Shown one piece after another: positions 32,886 through 45,008 of a stretch of 64,000 nt of DNA. The DNA comes from Gossypium raimondii (taxonomy: Eukaryota; Streptophyta; Magnoliopsida; Malvales; Malvaceae). A program made the translations under genes and the position numbers. The notes below the pieces were generated by a model. The model saw nothing but the letters and a program-made list of their open reading frames with translations, made no database searches and was not told where the DNA came from. Each line of letters begins with the position of its first letter. Positions within the stretch are counted from its first letter, which is position 1. The DNA is taken from contig NC_068575.1 of assembly GCF_025698545.1 (NCBI RefSeq), positions 57,545,980 through 57,609,979 of the forward strand, read 5' to 3'.

Positions 32886-35800
32886 GGTCTTGGGATATGA
32901 ATATCATAGAGAGAGAGGAATTAAAGCAATGCAGAAAGTAGTCATAATGCATTGAGGAATGCCCTTCTCTGGTTAGTCTAATCAGAAACTATGCTGTCTT
33001 TAAATAAGCTTTCATGGCAAAACGTTGTAAGGATTACATACAGTTGGTTATAGTGGAGAATATAAGAAGCTGTTCTTTCCATTTCCTTTGAATCGCTTTT
33101 TGATGGTACTTTAGCCTTGAAACGTATGTTTTGGGAATTTGTTTTATGCACTTATGGTTTCTACAAATCCCTTATTGATTATGGTGATCTTTGAAAGTTC
33201 AAAACCTTTTAGGTATTATGCATCATGTAGAACTGTTTGATTAGTGGTGGTGTTAAGATATGAGATGTTAAATATTTTCTTTCGAGATGCCCATCATTAG
33301 AGTGAAAAGTAACTATTCAACTAAACTTATCTGAAAGTGATTGATTGGCGTTGCATGCCTTACAGGGTCTTTTGAACTCATAACAATGCTTTATATGTTG
33401 TTGTTGCGGACAATAGAAACAAGGGTGTTCATCTGTTCCTATATATGATCGATCCTTGAATGATTGCTGTGTTTCCAGTTACTGTTTGATATATCTGAAC
33501 TCTTTCCGGTAGTTATGGTTAGCTTGTTCTCATTTGGTTATCCTTGCTAAAACTTCATGCTATGTTTTAATGAGATTTTGGCGCATATTCCAGACTCCTT
33601 TGATAAGATACATCCATGGCATAGAAACTGTAACTTTGCCCGCATTTTGAGCTCCATGGTAGTATATAACAAATAACAATAAGCTGTTGTAGAGATTGAG
33701 AGAATTAGAAGGTAATAAGGTTCCGGACCAGAGACTTAGAGAAGGTTAGTCATCTCTTGTGATATGACATCGAGTATTATCTGCCTTTCTTCTCCTATTC
33801 TCACATCTTTCCCTGCTTTCCAGTAAGTTTTACCTGTATGTCTGTCACGGTGTTTGAAGGGTGAGATGAAGAGCGTGTGGATATATATTCGAAAGTAATT
33901 TGATTTGTTTGAGCATTAGATTACAAATGGAATGTGATTTATGTCTTGGTTTAACCATGTCAATGGCTATATCTGGAAGAGAGACATTGATAAGTCATCA
34001 GTGCTACTGCTAAGTAAATATAATGATTTTAAGAACCTTTAGGATTCTATTTAGCGAACGATGCTGTGGATTAATATAAAAATTAAGGCTTATTATATAG
34101 ATTACTGGGACGTACTGTTAGTTGGACCAGGGTTTGTCTGATTGATATGGGTTTGTTTTTTCAAAGTTTTTATTATATTTGGAGGAATAATTTTTTTTAG
34201 ATAAATTATATTCCTATAGGGATTAGAATGCATTTGATCCTTGTATTAATTAAAATTTTATAATTTCAAAAGAGCTAAATACATATTTCCCATTTGGGAG
34301 GGGTTTCAAACATGAATATTTTTATATATGTAGGTAACATTAAATTTATCATTTTTTCTAGAACTATTGAAATAATAAATATCAAGTTTATAAATGAATT
34401 TTAGTTTAATATTTACTTTGATTTGATGCAATTATATATATGAAATTTGAATTACGATTCATATATATATAAAACTTTGATTTTGATTAAACTATACACA
34501 ATTAAAGAAACAAATACATATTTTTATTTTTATTTTAAATTAATATAATTATTTTGTGTATGCAATATATGGACGTAAAGTGGTTATCAATAATTCGTGA
34601 AAATTTAATCAAATAATTATACATTTAATTAAAGTTAGTGTATACTTTTAATATTTATCTACCAATAGAGTTATAATGCAAGATTAAGAATCCAAAACAG
34701 AAATCAATTTAATTGTTGAAATAATATGTTGCTGACTGCTGTTGCGGTTAAAAAACTATGTAAACATATTTAAAAAAATAAAAGTTATCAAAAAACAATT
34801 AAATGCTTACTTTAATCTCTAAAGTATATTATTTGTTTCTCCTTTTAATCTATTTCAGTCCCTAAATTTATCATAAGTTTCAATTTAGTCTCTAACATTA
34901 TCATACATTCTTTAGACGTTAAAATACTGATTGGAATCTTTGGCTAATCATATATGATGCAACGCATCCTACACAATGACATCTTCATCCGGAAAATATC
35001 TTAAAAATATTTAAACATGAAAAAATATTTTAAAAATTATTAAATTTATTTTAAAATAAAAGAAAAAATATAAAAATACAAAAATTAAAAAAAATAGAAA
35101 TTTTATAAATCACTTTTACTAGAGCTTGAGCATGAGCTCATTGTCTCTATAATAATTGGTAGATTTTTTAAGTGATTTTAGAAGCTAGTTTTATTAAGGT
35201 AATGTTTGGAAAGCCACATAACTATTGTCTATTGTAATTGATGGGTCTCACCAAATTGGGTGTAATTGAAGAACCCAATTACACTTTTCGATTCTTAGGG
35301 AGAGGCTGTGAATTTGAATAGTTATGCAGGTAGTTGTATCTGAAATTCAATTTTTAAAAAATTATTTTTATACAAAGTATACAAATTATATTATAACCAT
35401 GAACACATATGAGTGTTTAGTATGATTATGGTGAAAAAGAATTCTTATATTATTAATCCTAAAAATTATATTATAAAAATAATTTGTATATTTTTAAAGT
35501 TATAACAAAAATAATATTATTTAAACTCTAAAATTTCCAAAAGTTATGGTTACATATTTTATTATAAAAAATAATCTACATGTTATAAAAATGTTTTAAT
35601 ATGTTTATTTATGAAAACTTATGGCCAAAAAATATGATTATAGTTTAATTATCTTTCCATGTTATATATTATTAAAATAATATACTTATTGTTTTATCAT
35701 AACTTATTTATAAAAATAACTTTCCAAAATTGTGATAAAAATTATATTATTTATAAAAAGTGTTATATGAAAGTTTTGGGTAGTCTATAAAACATTTTAA

Positions 35801-36430
35801 ATAAAGGTTATATATTATATATTATAAATTTTATATTATTTTTACTTAATTTACGTATTATAAAAAAGATATAATCTAGTATATAAGTTTTTTTCCAAAT
35901 TAAGTTTATATAAGTTCTTATAATTAAAGCTAAAACTATTTGGATTGTGAACTTAAATATTATAAGATCGAAGCTAATTATGCAAATAGAAATTATTTTA
36001 TTCGGATTGTTTTATTTTAATTTTTGTTACTTGTTTAGAAATTATTTTTATCATACTAATACATTTTATAGTAATTAATACTTTTTAAAAATATAAATTA
36101 TGTAACTATGTAATTATAATTTATAATACACTCTATTAGCCAAACACATTTAAAAATTACAATTTTTTGTAATTTAATAACTAATGATTAACTAATTGAT
36201 TTAATTTGATAACTCGTATTGATTAATTTAACTTGTAAGATTTATGAACTTCAAAATTAATAATGTAAAATAAAAGATGAATAAAAGTAATAATACTTGC
36301 GCCTGCTATACGTCTTCAATATATAAATTCTATTGTAAATTTACAATTATTCTTTCATTATTATAGGTGCATAAAAATTACTTTAGATAAAAATTTGACA
36401 GATAAACTAGAATATTACAGGAAGGGTGGA
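32886..36430. other. 3' flank of the membrane-protein gene, then AT-rich spacer
   Basis: About 32886-34060 is less AT-rich than the DNA beyond it and may include a long 3' UTR or a non-coding transcript. No open frame supports a protein. From 34100 to 36430 the DNA is very AT-rich with no supported gene. Confidence 0.4.
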
Positions 36431-36740
36431 GTTAGAGGTGTCCATGGGCAGCCCAACCAAAATTTTATGTCAGTTTGTTAGGCCAGATCTGAAAATGGGC
36501 TTAAAATTTTATCCAAACCTAGTTCAGATAAAAATGTTAAAACTTAGACTCGATCCACCCGTATTAATTCTTTTTATTATTTTATATATTTTTTAAAAAA
36601 TATAATACATTAAAAATATTAAAAATATTAAAATAAATGTAAACAAATTAAAAAATATGTATACTTAAATAATACTAATATAAGTATAACTTAACAAGTA
36701 AATACTTTTAAAATAGTAATAAAATTAATCATGGTTAAAT
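36431..36740 (+). repeat. Dispersed repeat, copy 1 (GGGC-rich head, AT-rich body)
   Basis: About 300 bp matching 60677-61010 in the same orientation: 'GTG(C/T)CATGGG', then GGGCTTAAAATTTTATCCAA, then AT-rich sequence ending near 'ATATGTATACTTAAATAA' and 'AACTTAACAAG'. The wording (GGGC..., 'CTAGGCC', 'AAATGGGC') suits a non-autonomous DNA-transposon family. The superfamily was not determined. Confidence 0.65.
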
Positions 36741-36987
36741 ATAAGGCGTCAAAATTTTACTGATGTGACAATCGCATGTCGCCATGTGTTGCACTTTCAA
36801 AACCCCTTTGACCTGTTGATTCATCTATGTTTTTTTTTTCATTTTCACTCTCCCTCCTTTTCTTCCATTTTTTTTTCTTTTTTATTTCCCAGTCTTCTTA
36901 ACTCTAGCCCTTTTCTTTTTTACTGTCTTCTTCACTGTCTCTGGTCACCATAGAGTCTCATGAATGTTTCTTAACTTTAGCCCACAA

Positions 36988-37242
36988 CCCGAATTTGAAC
37001 CCGGCAGTGACCGACGTGTGGACAACTTTGCTTTCGATGTCGAAATTATTTACAGGATCCTCTGAAAACTCCACAGTCAGGCCCTAAAGATGAACCTCGT
37101 TTTACAACAGTCCAGCGTCGTTTTTCGTTGTGGTTTAACTGAACGCGTATTGAACCAGTGTGGCGACGCCGGTAATTTGAGTTACAAGTTCTTCACTTGG
37201 GCATCGAAACAACCTGGGTATTGCGAGCAATACAATCCCTAG
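36988..37242 (+). pseudogene. PPR gene fragment (P-type, N-terminal region)
   Basis: The frame reads PEFEPGSDRRVDNFAFDVEI, then an internal TGA at 37063, then KLHSQALKMNLVLQQSSVVF, CGLTERVLNQCGDAGNLSYK, FFTWASKQPGY and a TAG at 37240. The wording 'GLTERVLNRCGDAGNLGYRFFxWASKQPGY' is what I recall from the start of P-type mitochondrial PPR proteins such as the At3g62470 group. No PPR repeats follow, because a different gene fragment starts at once. It is a remnant with no plausible product. Confidence 0.72.
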
Positions 37243-37243
37243 C

Positions 37244-37766
37244 TTGAACGGCAACCATGGACTTCAAATTATTCTTCGGCACGACTTCATCTCTCCGAGA
37301 ACCAACGCCGCCGCATATTTAAACAAGAAACAAACGGAAAAAACCCAAAAACAATCGTATTCCATCACACTCCAAGGTATCGTAGACCCAATCGACGTTT
37401 CCACTGACGTTTCAATTGGTTGGCTTGATTCAATGTCTGACGAACGAATCTTCAAGAAAACGGTGTTTCATCAAGCCGCCGTTAAAGGCCAAGTAAAAGG
37501 TGTTTGGGTAGTCGGAAGTAAAGGGTATCCATTAATGGATTGGGTTTGAGTCCCTTACGCTCATCAAAATCTAAGTTGGACTCAACACGCATTCAATGAG
37601 AAGATCAGAGAGATTGAAAGAATGGGTAAAAAAGCATTCATGAGACTGAAAGGAAGATGGTCGTGTTTGCAGAAAAGGGATAAAGTTAAGAAGCATTTTT
37701 TCATGTTTGTCATTCAAGCTAGGGATTATATTGCTAGATTAAAATGGGGGATGCTTTTGATCTGTT
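37244..37766 (+). pseudogene. HARBI1-like nuclease fragment (At5g12010-like)
   Basis: An open frame of 101 codons encodes AAAYLNKKQTEKTQKQSYSI, then TLQGIVDPIDVSTDVSIGWL, 'GYPLMDWV' and TGA (37547). Beyond that stop the same frame continues with VPYAHQNLSWTQHAFNEKIR and GRWSCLQKR to about 37670, then loses similarity. Plant ALP1/HARBI1-like proteins, host genes derived from PIF/Harbinger transposases, carry 'GYPLMDWVLVPYTQQNLTWTQHAFNE...RLKGRWACLQKR' at this place (from memory). So one Leu codon became a stop, and the front half and the end are missing. It directly abuts the PPR fragment, so the pair is a chimeric pseudogene, probably joined by rearrangement. Confidence 0.78.
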
Positions 37767-38036
37767 GAAAGAAGACAGTGTGGACAGCGTAGAAAAAATA
37801 AAAAGAATAAAAGAAGGAAAAAGAACTGTCAACAAAATTGGGGGAGGAAAAAGTCAAAAAGTAATTTTTTTAATTATGACATCATTGTGACTTCATTTAT
37901 ATCACATGTCTCAATATTATTCTGTCATGGGTCCTAAACTCTTTACACAGTTAGATTCAGTAGCCTAAAAAAAATTCAGGTACTAATTTAAGGTAAAAAA
38001 AACATATAAGTATCAATTTGAGAGAAATAGATAAGA

Positions 38037-39785
38037 GGGTTTTTTACAAAATTATTATAAAAAACAAAAAATAACTAAAATATTATAACATTTTTTTATT
38101 TATCAAAATATTATAAATTTTTTTTATTTACTAAAATATACCTAAAAAACAAAAAACAGAAAAAAAAACCTGACACAACCTGATCAGGCCAATCACATTC
38201 GTGGCACCAATGGTGCCAATGTGATTGGCAACACCAATGGTGCTAAAGGACTAAAATGTAACTTTCTGCAGTTTTAAGGACCTGACATACAAATTTATTA
38301 TTTTGAATTTTGAGAGTAAATTGCTACTGCTGTGCGCACTAAAATTGAAATATGGCTAATTGCCTTTTAAGCCCTCATTATTTATTATTTTCTTTTTATT
38401 TCCCTTCAATTCACTTTTTATTTATTTTAGTAATTTGATGAGAATAATTTATTTAAAAATTTACTAAATTTGATGAGAATAGTTTATAATTATAATTTAT
38501 TTTTCTATTTGGGTTACATTTATGGGTGATCAGTTTATTATTACTTACGGTTTTCAATAAGGCATGCACAGTATTCTATTAATTTTTAATTAAATCTAAT
38601 ATTAGTTAAGTGATAATTAAGATACTTAGAATTCTAATTAAGTAATAACTCTATTTTAATTTAATAAAATTAAGTAAACTTTTTAATTTAATTTTTAAAA
38701 ATTAAAATAGAGTTATTAAATGAGAGAATTCTAATTAAGTAATAACTCTATTTTAATTTAATAAACTATTCTCATTTAATAACTCTACATTTAATAAACT
38801 ATTCTCATTTAATAACTCTACATTTAATAACTCTATTTTAATTTAATAAACTATTCTCATTTAATAACTCTATTTTAATTTAAAAATAATTTTAAATTAA
38901 AATAGAGTTATTAAATGAAATAGTTTATTAAATATTTTAAATTAAAATAGAGTTATTAAATGAGAATAGTTTATTAAATTAAAATAGAGTTATTACTTAA
39001 TTAGAATTCTAAGTATCTTAATTATCACTTAACTAATATTAGATTTAAGTAAAAATTTAATAGAATACCGGGCATATGCCTTATTGAAAACCGAGTAATA
39101 ATAAAACTGATCACCCATAAATGTAACCCAAATAGAAAAATAAATTATAATTATAAACTATTCTCGTCAAATTTAGTAAATTTTAAATAAACTATTCTCA
39201 TCAAATTACCAAAATAATACATAAAATGCTAATTAGTTTATACTTTTTAAATAGTTTTACTTTAGGTAAAATATATTTACTTTAATAATAAAATAAAGGC
39301 TTTTATGAGTAAAAATCATAGATTAAGAGCTTATTTAACTAAAAAAATAGGTTGAGGGCTTGTTTATTAAATAAAAAAGTGAGTTGATGGGGAATAAAAA
39401 GAAAATAATAAATAAGGAGGGCTTAGAAGACAATTAGCCACATTTTAATTTTAGTGCGCACAGCAGCAGCAATTTACTTTCAAAATTCAAAATGGTAAAT
39501 TTGCATGTCAGGTCCTTAAAACTGCAAAAAGTTACATTTTAGTTCTTTAGCACCATTGGTGTCGCCAATCACATTGGCACCATTGATGCCGCCAATCTCA
39601 TTGGCACCCTTGGTGCCTCCAATGTGATTGGCCTGATCAGGCTGTGTCAGATTTTTTTTTTGTTTTTTGTTTTTTTGGGTATATTTTGGTAAATAAATTT
39701 TTTTTATAATATTTTGGTAAATAAAAAAAAGTTATAACATTTTGATAATTTTTTATTTTTGTTATAATATTTTAGTAAATATCCC
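38037..39785. mobile_element. Mutator-type (MULE) foldback element, 1749 bp, near-complete palindrome
   Basis: A perfect 9-bp target duplication TAGATAAGA lies at 38028-38036 and 39786-39794, the size made by Mutator-like elements. Ends are GGGTTTTTTACAAAATTAT and, inverted, GGGATATTTACTAAAATATT. The two arms of about 870 bp pair along their whole length: CCTGATCAGGCCAATCACA near 38180 with its inverse near 39640; the 'TGCGCACTAAAATT' tract near 38333 with 39450; 'TAATATTAGTTAAGTGATAATTAAG' type sequence near 38600 with 39010. The middle (about 38680-38990) is a run of short AT-rich repeats of 'ATTCTCATTTAATAACTCTA' type. No transposase frame, so it is non-autonomous. Confidence 0.88.
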
Positions 39786-40344
39786 TAGATAAGATTAAGT
39801 AGTAAAAAGATAAGAAAATAAAAAAAAAAGAATTTCTCACATATTTAGGCTATGTCAAGTTTAGATTAAAAAACTTTGCTCGAGACTTAACTTGTTTTCT
39901 CAACAGTCTTTATCTTTTTTACTAAACTTATTTTTCAAACTTATATTTTTATTTAAATCTTTCTATTTTTCAGATGGGTCGAGTGAAAATAAAAAACAGG
40001 ATATCGGTAATAAAAGGGGCTAAAGATACAGGATATCGCTGCGTCACAAGCATTACCAGCACCCGGTTCACCTGAACCGGAAGGGATCCGGTTCATTCCT
40101 CCTGTTAATTTCACCGAAAAACCAGTATTTTCGTTTTCGTTTCCTTTCTTTCTCTTCCTGAAAACAAAATCCAAAGGAAACCTGATTTTTGTAAAATACA
40201 GAGGAAGAGAGGAGACTACAACTTTTAAACGACACCGTCAAGACCAAGTTCCAATTTTTATTACTTCTGTGTGTTTCCTTTGAAATTCACCCTCCCAAAT
40301 AAATACCCCAACTCGTCCGAGCTCCGGAAACAGCTGAGAATCCG

Positions 40345-43300
40345 ATGGACTCTTTGGGTCCGAAGCGCTTTGATATCTTCGAAATTTACCGGCAATTTTG
40401 TGGTATTTTTTCTTTCAATTTGTTATAAAATTTTACTTCTTTATTCTTTCAATTTGGTTAGAGATAAAATAATTGTTTCCGTTGATTTATTATGGGAAGG
40501 TTGGCTCTTCTACATGTGAATCTTTGGGTGAAAATAGATTGGAAATTGGATAAGGGTTTATTTGGGTTACTTTTATTGTCTGATAATTTTGGTAGGAAAG
40601 AATTGAAGTTTTTTTTTTTTTAATTCAATTTTTGGTCCATCTGAAGTTTAATTATAGAAAAATTAATCTAATTAAGTTACCCCCAAAATTTAATGCAAGA
40701 AATGTAATTTGATTTGGTCAAAGAGTTAGTTAAAATGTTTAAAGTTTTTGGTCTTTTACTGATATGCTTGAAGTTTTAGAATTTCAACTTCTCAGAAGTT
40801 TCTGTGCTGTGATCGAGATGTTACTTAAAAAACAATTTTTCAGAGGGCTGTTGATGTTATTTAGTTAACTTTTAAGCTGTCTTGCAGAACTTAGAAGAGG
40901 AGATACTTATGTTTGCTGCGAAGAAGGTTACCGACAAGATGAGGAATCACAAAGAGCTAAGTACTCGAGGGACAGATTGAATCAGCTCTTAAAGATGGTG
41001 GAGTCAAGGATGCACACAAGGTAATGGGTAGTGAACATGTCTATAATCTGTAGATAGAAGTATATGGAGTTTGGCTTTCCCTCAGGAAGATTAGACAATT
41101 GGTTGATGAGTCTTGAAATCAAAGAATCATATTTACGGGATGCCATGTGAACTAATTACCATTCTTCGCAGTTTTCGGATCTGCCAATCCCATCTTAAGC
41201 TTGAATTTTGAAGATTCTAGCTTGATTCTGATTTGCTTATTGCCTCCTTGACCATGATATAAATCCTACATGTGTATAGATTGTTACTGTGTCATTTATG
41301 ATTATGCGATGAGTGAAAAAGAAATATATTATTCCCCAAGACATTATCAAACCTCTGAACAAGATTCTATAGCCAATCTTGTTTATTGGTTATTTGATCG
41401 TATAATTGGTTATACACTAGTGATTGCTTATTGGTTATGTTTCCCTTGACAGGACTGCCATCTTTGATGAACTTCACAAGCTCATGTTACAACTAGACTT
41501 GACGGTGAGATTCCTTTTCATTGAATTTCTTTGAGGGACTGATTTAACTAGTAATTTTAGACTTCAGTATCGAGTATCTTTGAAGGTCTTCATTGTCGGT
41601 ACACTGGTTTTATTTTCTGGTATCATGTTTTCCATACTAAAATTTGGGCTTGCTGTTGTTTCCTGTAGGTGGACTTTTCTGAATTCTCATGCTTCTATGA
41701 TTTTGTTTTCTTCATGTGCCGAGAAAATGGTCAAAAGAATATTAGTAAGTTATCGTTAAATGCAAATGCTTGTACTGATTTATCCTTGGAATAACATCGA
41801 AGTTAGCTAAGTGTAAATTACAAGAAATTTCTTTGGTGTCGTATTTAATTCTCTTTCTTTTGGTGTGATCAATAGCTATAAGCAGGGCGGTTGCTGCATG
41901 GAGATTAGTGTTGGCTGGCAGATTTCGACTACTTGACAAATGGTGCAACTTTGTTGAGGTATGAACATGACTAATACCAAGAGACTAACACTTTATGCTT
42001 GTCTTGGAGACATCTTGCGAAACTACTGGTTGCTGTCCCATTGTAGACCACTTTAACTTTTGGACAAAAATGTCATTAGAATCTTGATATTGGTTATAAA
42101 TGATTTATTATTACCATGATAGGTCCAACATTTGTTTTATCATATAGGGAGTGACTTGTCTGCTTCTCCAGTTTCTATTGTTAGTGCATGCCAAGCATGT
42201 GAAAATGGTTGATAGTGTCTCTCGGGCCATACACTTGTTCTGTTATTGCGTATTAGTTCAAGCTGAAAGCTATATTGCTCCAATTTTTCATTTTGGTTGA
42301 AGTACTCATGTCTGATATCCGGCACATATTTTGACATGGGTATGGAGATATGGCACTCCAAATATATGGAAAAACTTGAAAAAAAAAATTGAACATACTC
42401 GTGTTAGTCACGTATCCGTATTCGACACTCATACCATGGGTTGAAAGTATACCTGCTAATGACTACCACCAATCTCTTGATTGAGGCAATGGATGTCTTT
42501 GATTTCCTTTCAGGAATATCAGCGTCACAATATTTCAGAGGATACATGGCAGCAAGTTTTAGCATTCAGTAGGTGTGTACATGAAAATCTGGAAGGGTAT
42601 GATCCTGAAGGTATTAAGTTTCCATAAATCTATCCTTTCGTCTTCTTATGTATTTGTGCCACTTGAACCTTAGTTGTTTGGTTATTTTGCAGGTGCTTGG
42701 CCTGTTCTGATTGATGACTTTGTTGAGCACATGTACAGGTTCGCTTTCTATACCTTACATGATCATAAGGAAAATTTGATGGCCATCTTTTTATTACACA
42801 GTTAATTTTGGGCTACAATTTCAAGTTCTTATTGTGATTGTTTTAGTTTATGTTACTCGAACTCTTCATTTTTCCTTTAAGTATCCTTATACAGCATTTG
42901 TGTTGGACATATTTGGACATGGGTACAGTTCTTCAAATATACCCCAAAGAAAAACATTTAAAAATAATTGAGCATACCCATATTACACACATACTTTATA
43001 TCTAGCACTCTCTCTTTACTCCGAGCAATGTAGGTTTTAGTGTTTTGTCATATCATCCTTCTACTTATAATATTTTAATTTTTGTATTTTACTAACTCTT
43101 ATGTGATCACTCACTCACTCTCATTCATTTGTTTTATTTACTGGTAATCATACCTTGTATCATTTGGTTATTCACTATCCCGATCTTCCGAAATTTTCTA
43201 ATAAAATAATGCTATTTTATGCACACTATACCTAGATGCCTCAAACCCCTTATCTTTCTACCCCATTGCAGAATTTCAGGATCCAACAAAGATTCAAATG

Positions 43301-43753
43301 TTTTCTGTTGCTGTGTTGATTCGGAGCCCCAGTTGTGTGCATATGAGGACACTTTGCCTGGTATGTTGTATATTAGTTGTCACATTACATTTATGTAAGT
43401 TAGCTGCTTATGCGGATTGCAATAGATAACTGATTTTATTATAATAATATCACGTGGCAGGATTAAGAGTATTTCCTGGGATGAAGAGGAAATTGCTCGA
43501 ATGTCATGATTACGAAATGGAGTCCTCGGATTCGCACTTGTCGGACACACCAGACCTGAATTGCTCATTGAATTCTAAGAGAAGTAGGTTGATTGCACAC
43601 AGATTGGTTACCCCTGATGCATCTGATGATTGCATGGAAGTTGCTAAACACAGTAGTCCTGTGTGTTGTTCGAAGTCTCCATGTGCAATTGAAGGTTGCC
43701 TATCAAAGGGTTTTGCAGGGCTCTTATCGAGTTACTCGTATTTTGCAGTTTGA
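40345..43753 (+). CDS. AAR3: AAR3/DCN1-like protein (cullin neddylation co-factor family)
   Basis: Nine exons: 40345-40402, 40888-41020, 41453-41504, 41669-41744, 41876-41958, 42514-42610, 42693-42738, 43272-43360, 43461-43753. All junctions are GT-AG with consistent phases; 927 nt, 308 residues. It starts MDSLGPKRFDIFEIYRQFC. The potentiating-neddylation (DUF298/PONY) domain runs from about residue 46 to 190 and includes VDFSEFSCFYDFVFFMCREN, RFRLLDKWCNFVEEYQRHNI and GYDPEGAWPVLIDDFVEHMY. DCN1-family proteins help attach NEDD8 to cullins. Arabidopsis AAR3 shares this exact layout, and its mutants respond weakly to an anti-auxin and to 2,4-D (established for Arabidopsis). The plant-specific tail (about 205-308) is rich in Cys and Ser and ends with a KSPCAIEGCLSKGFAGLLSS motif. 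It is convergent with the DMP gene 0.6 kb away. Confidence 0.9.
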
Positions 43754-44351
43754 TCGATAAAGAAGACTTCAATTCTCTATTACATAGATAGAGCTCGCAC
43801 CCTCCGAGTTACAATTATAGAAAAATGTATCCTTTGCAAGCCTATGATTTAGATATATTCATATCTCTGCAACTCGTATTTTTTGGACGATTTTGTGGGT
43901 TAATCTCCTATTTTTATCTATGAACGTTTGTGATGTCTGATGCAATATCCCTGTCCTTTTGATCTGTTGCAACTAAAAGAAATATATATGATTTGCTATT
44001 TCTCTTCAGTTTCTTTTTGCTGAAGGTTGAGACTGAAGAGTAAAGTCTGGAAAACAGCATTGAACTGAATGTATGTATTTTTGTTACTCGGATTCAGATG
44101 TATGGAGCTTGGATCTGCGTGGATTTGTCAAAAGATTCTTGGGAAGTTATCTTTTCATATTCAAATTTGCATAAATCCAAACACACTTCTATGAAACCAC
44201 AAAAGAAAAAAATATAGATATTAAGCAACAATGGTACAATCTTCTGCAGGCAGAAGCCATGAATTGTTGAAGAAATTTATTCCTAAAATTTCATATCAAA
44301 TTAAGCATTTTTCTATACTAAGACGCTAAATGGACAACCATGAGGCTAATT
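43754..44351. other. Spacer between convergent AAR3-like and DMP genes
   Basis: About 600 bp holding the 3' UTRs of both genes. No frame or RNA gene seen. Confidence 0.5.
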
Positions 44352-45008
44352 TCAAGCAGCCATGCAACCAACGCCGAATCTAGTCTTTGGAAACACAAGA
44401 AACAAGCCACTGCAAATAATCCCCACCATAAGCGGAAAACCCTCCATAACTTGGTCCATTTCCTTCTCATGTCCTGGGAAAACACAGTTGGTAACTCTAT
44501 GATCCGAGAAAGCAATGGCCACAAACACCAACACCGACATCACAGCATGAACGAAATCAGTAAGTCCAACCTTGTACTTGTCATCTTTCGGGGATTCGAC
44601 TTCAAGACCAGGTTTGAAAAGAGCAAGTCCGTTGGGGGTGACGAAACCGTAGTAAACAGTCCCATCGGGGCCTCGGAAACTATCGGTGAAATGGAAGAAG
44701 AAGCAAGAGAGTGCGCAAAGGCATAAGAGGGAGTATATCATGATGGTGGTAACATGGGAACAGTCACCATGGCGATAAACAGAAGGAAGAACCATTTCGA
44801 AAGTTAAAAGGGTGCCTGTTGGTAGGAAGTTGACAAGCATAGAAGTTTTGGAAATGGTTTTTTGAACTCCTTTGGCTACCACTTTCCGTTTGCGGCCGGG
44901 TTCTGGTGGCAGTCGAGGGAGGGAAGAGAGTGGTGTAGGGTCCTCCTCTGGGGGTGGTGTTGCAGTAGTGTAAACTTTGATGCCAATTCCATGGTGGGTT
45001 TGCTCCAT
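44352..45008 (-). CDS. DMP: DUF679 membrane protein, DMP8/DMP9-like
   Basis: Intronless, 218 residues. A Pro-rich cytosolic head (about 1-45, starting MEQTHHGIGIKVYTTATPPP) is followed by VQKTISKTSMLVNFLPTGTL and four hydrophobic segments at about 55-75, 84-107, 148-168 and 190-208. The middle loop HFTDSFRGPDGTVYYGFVTP is the hallmark of the DMP family, and FSDHRVTNCVFPG closes the third helix. DMP proteins sit in tonoplast, ER or plasma membrane. DMP8 and DMP9 of dicots act in sperm cells during double fertilisation, and their loss gives maternal haploids (established knowledge). The head motif GIxVYTxTPP and the KGVQKTxSKTSMLVNFLPTG segment match what I recall of DMP8/9 rather than other DMPs, so that placement is fairly likely but not proven. 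A long frame on the other strand (44340-44726) is its shadow. Confidence 0.9.
   Translation of the reverse strand: MEQTHHGIGIKVYTTATPPPEEDPTPLSSLPRLPPEPGRKRKVVAKGVQKTISKTSMLVNFLPTGTLLTFEMVLPSVYRHGDCSHVTTIMIYSLLCLCALSCFFFHFTDSFRGPDGTVYYGFVTPNGLALFKPGLEVESPKDDKYKVGLTDFVHAVMSVLVFVAIAFSDHRVTNCVFPGHEKEMDQVMEGFPLMVGIICSGLFLVFPKTRFGVGCMAA

Noticed and set aside
39953-40174. 73-codon minus frame upstream of the AAR3-like gene
   Set aside because: No family resemblance; lies in the likely promoter of the + strand gene. A divergent small gene cannot be excluded but is unsupported.
40271-40519. 82-codon frame at the AAR3-like gene start
   Set aside because: Out of frame with the MDSLGPKRF start and reads through intron 1.
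44340-44726. 128-codon frame on the + strand
   Set aside because: Antisense shadow of the DMP gene.
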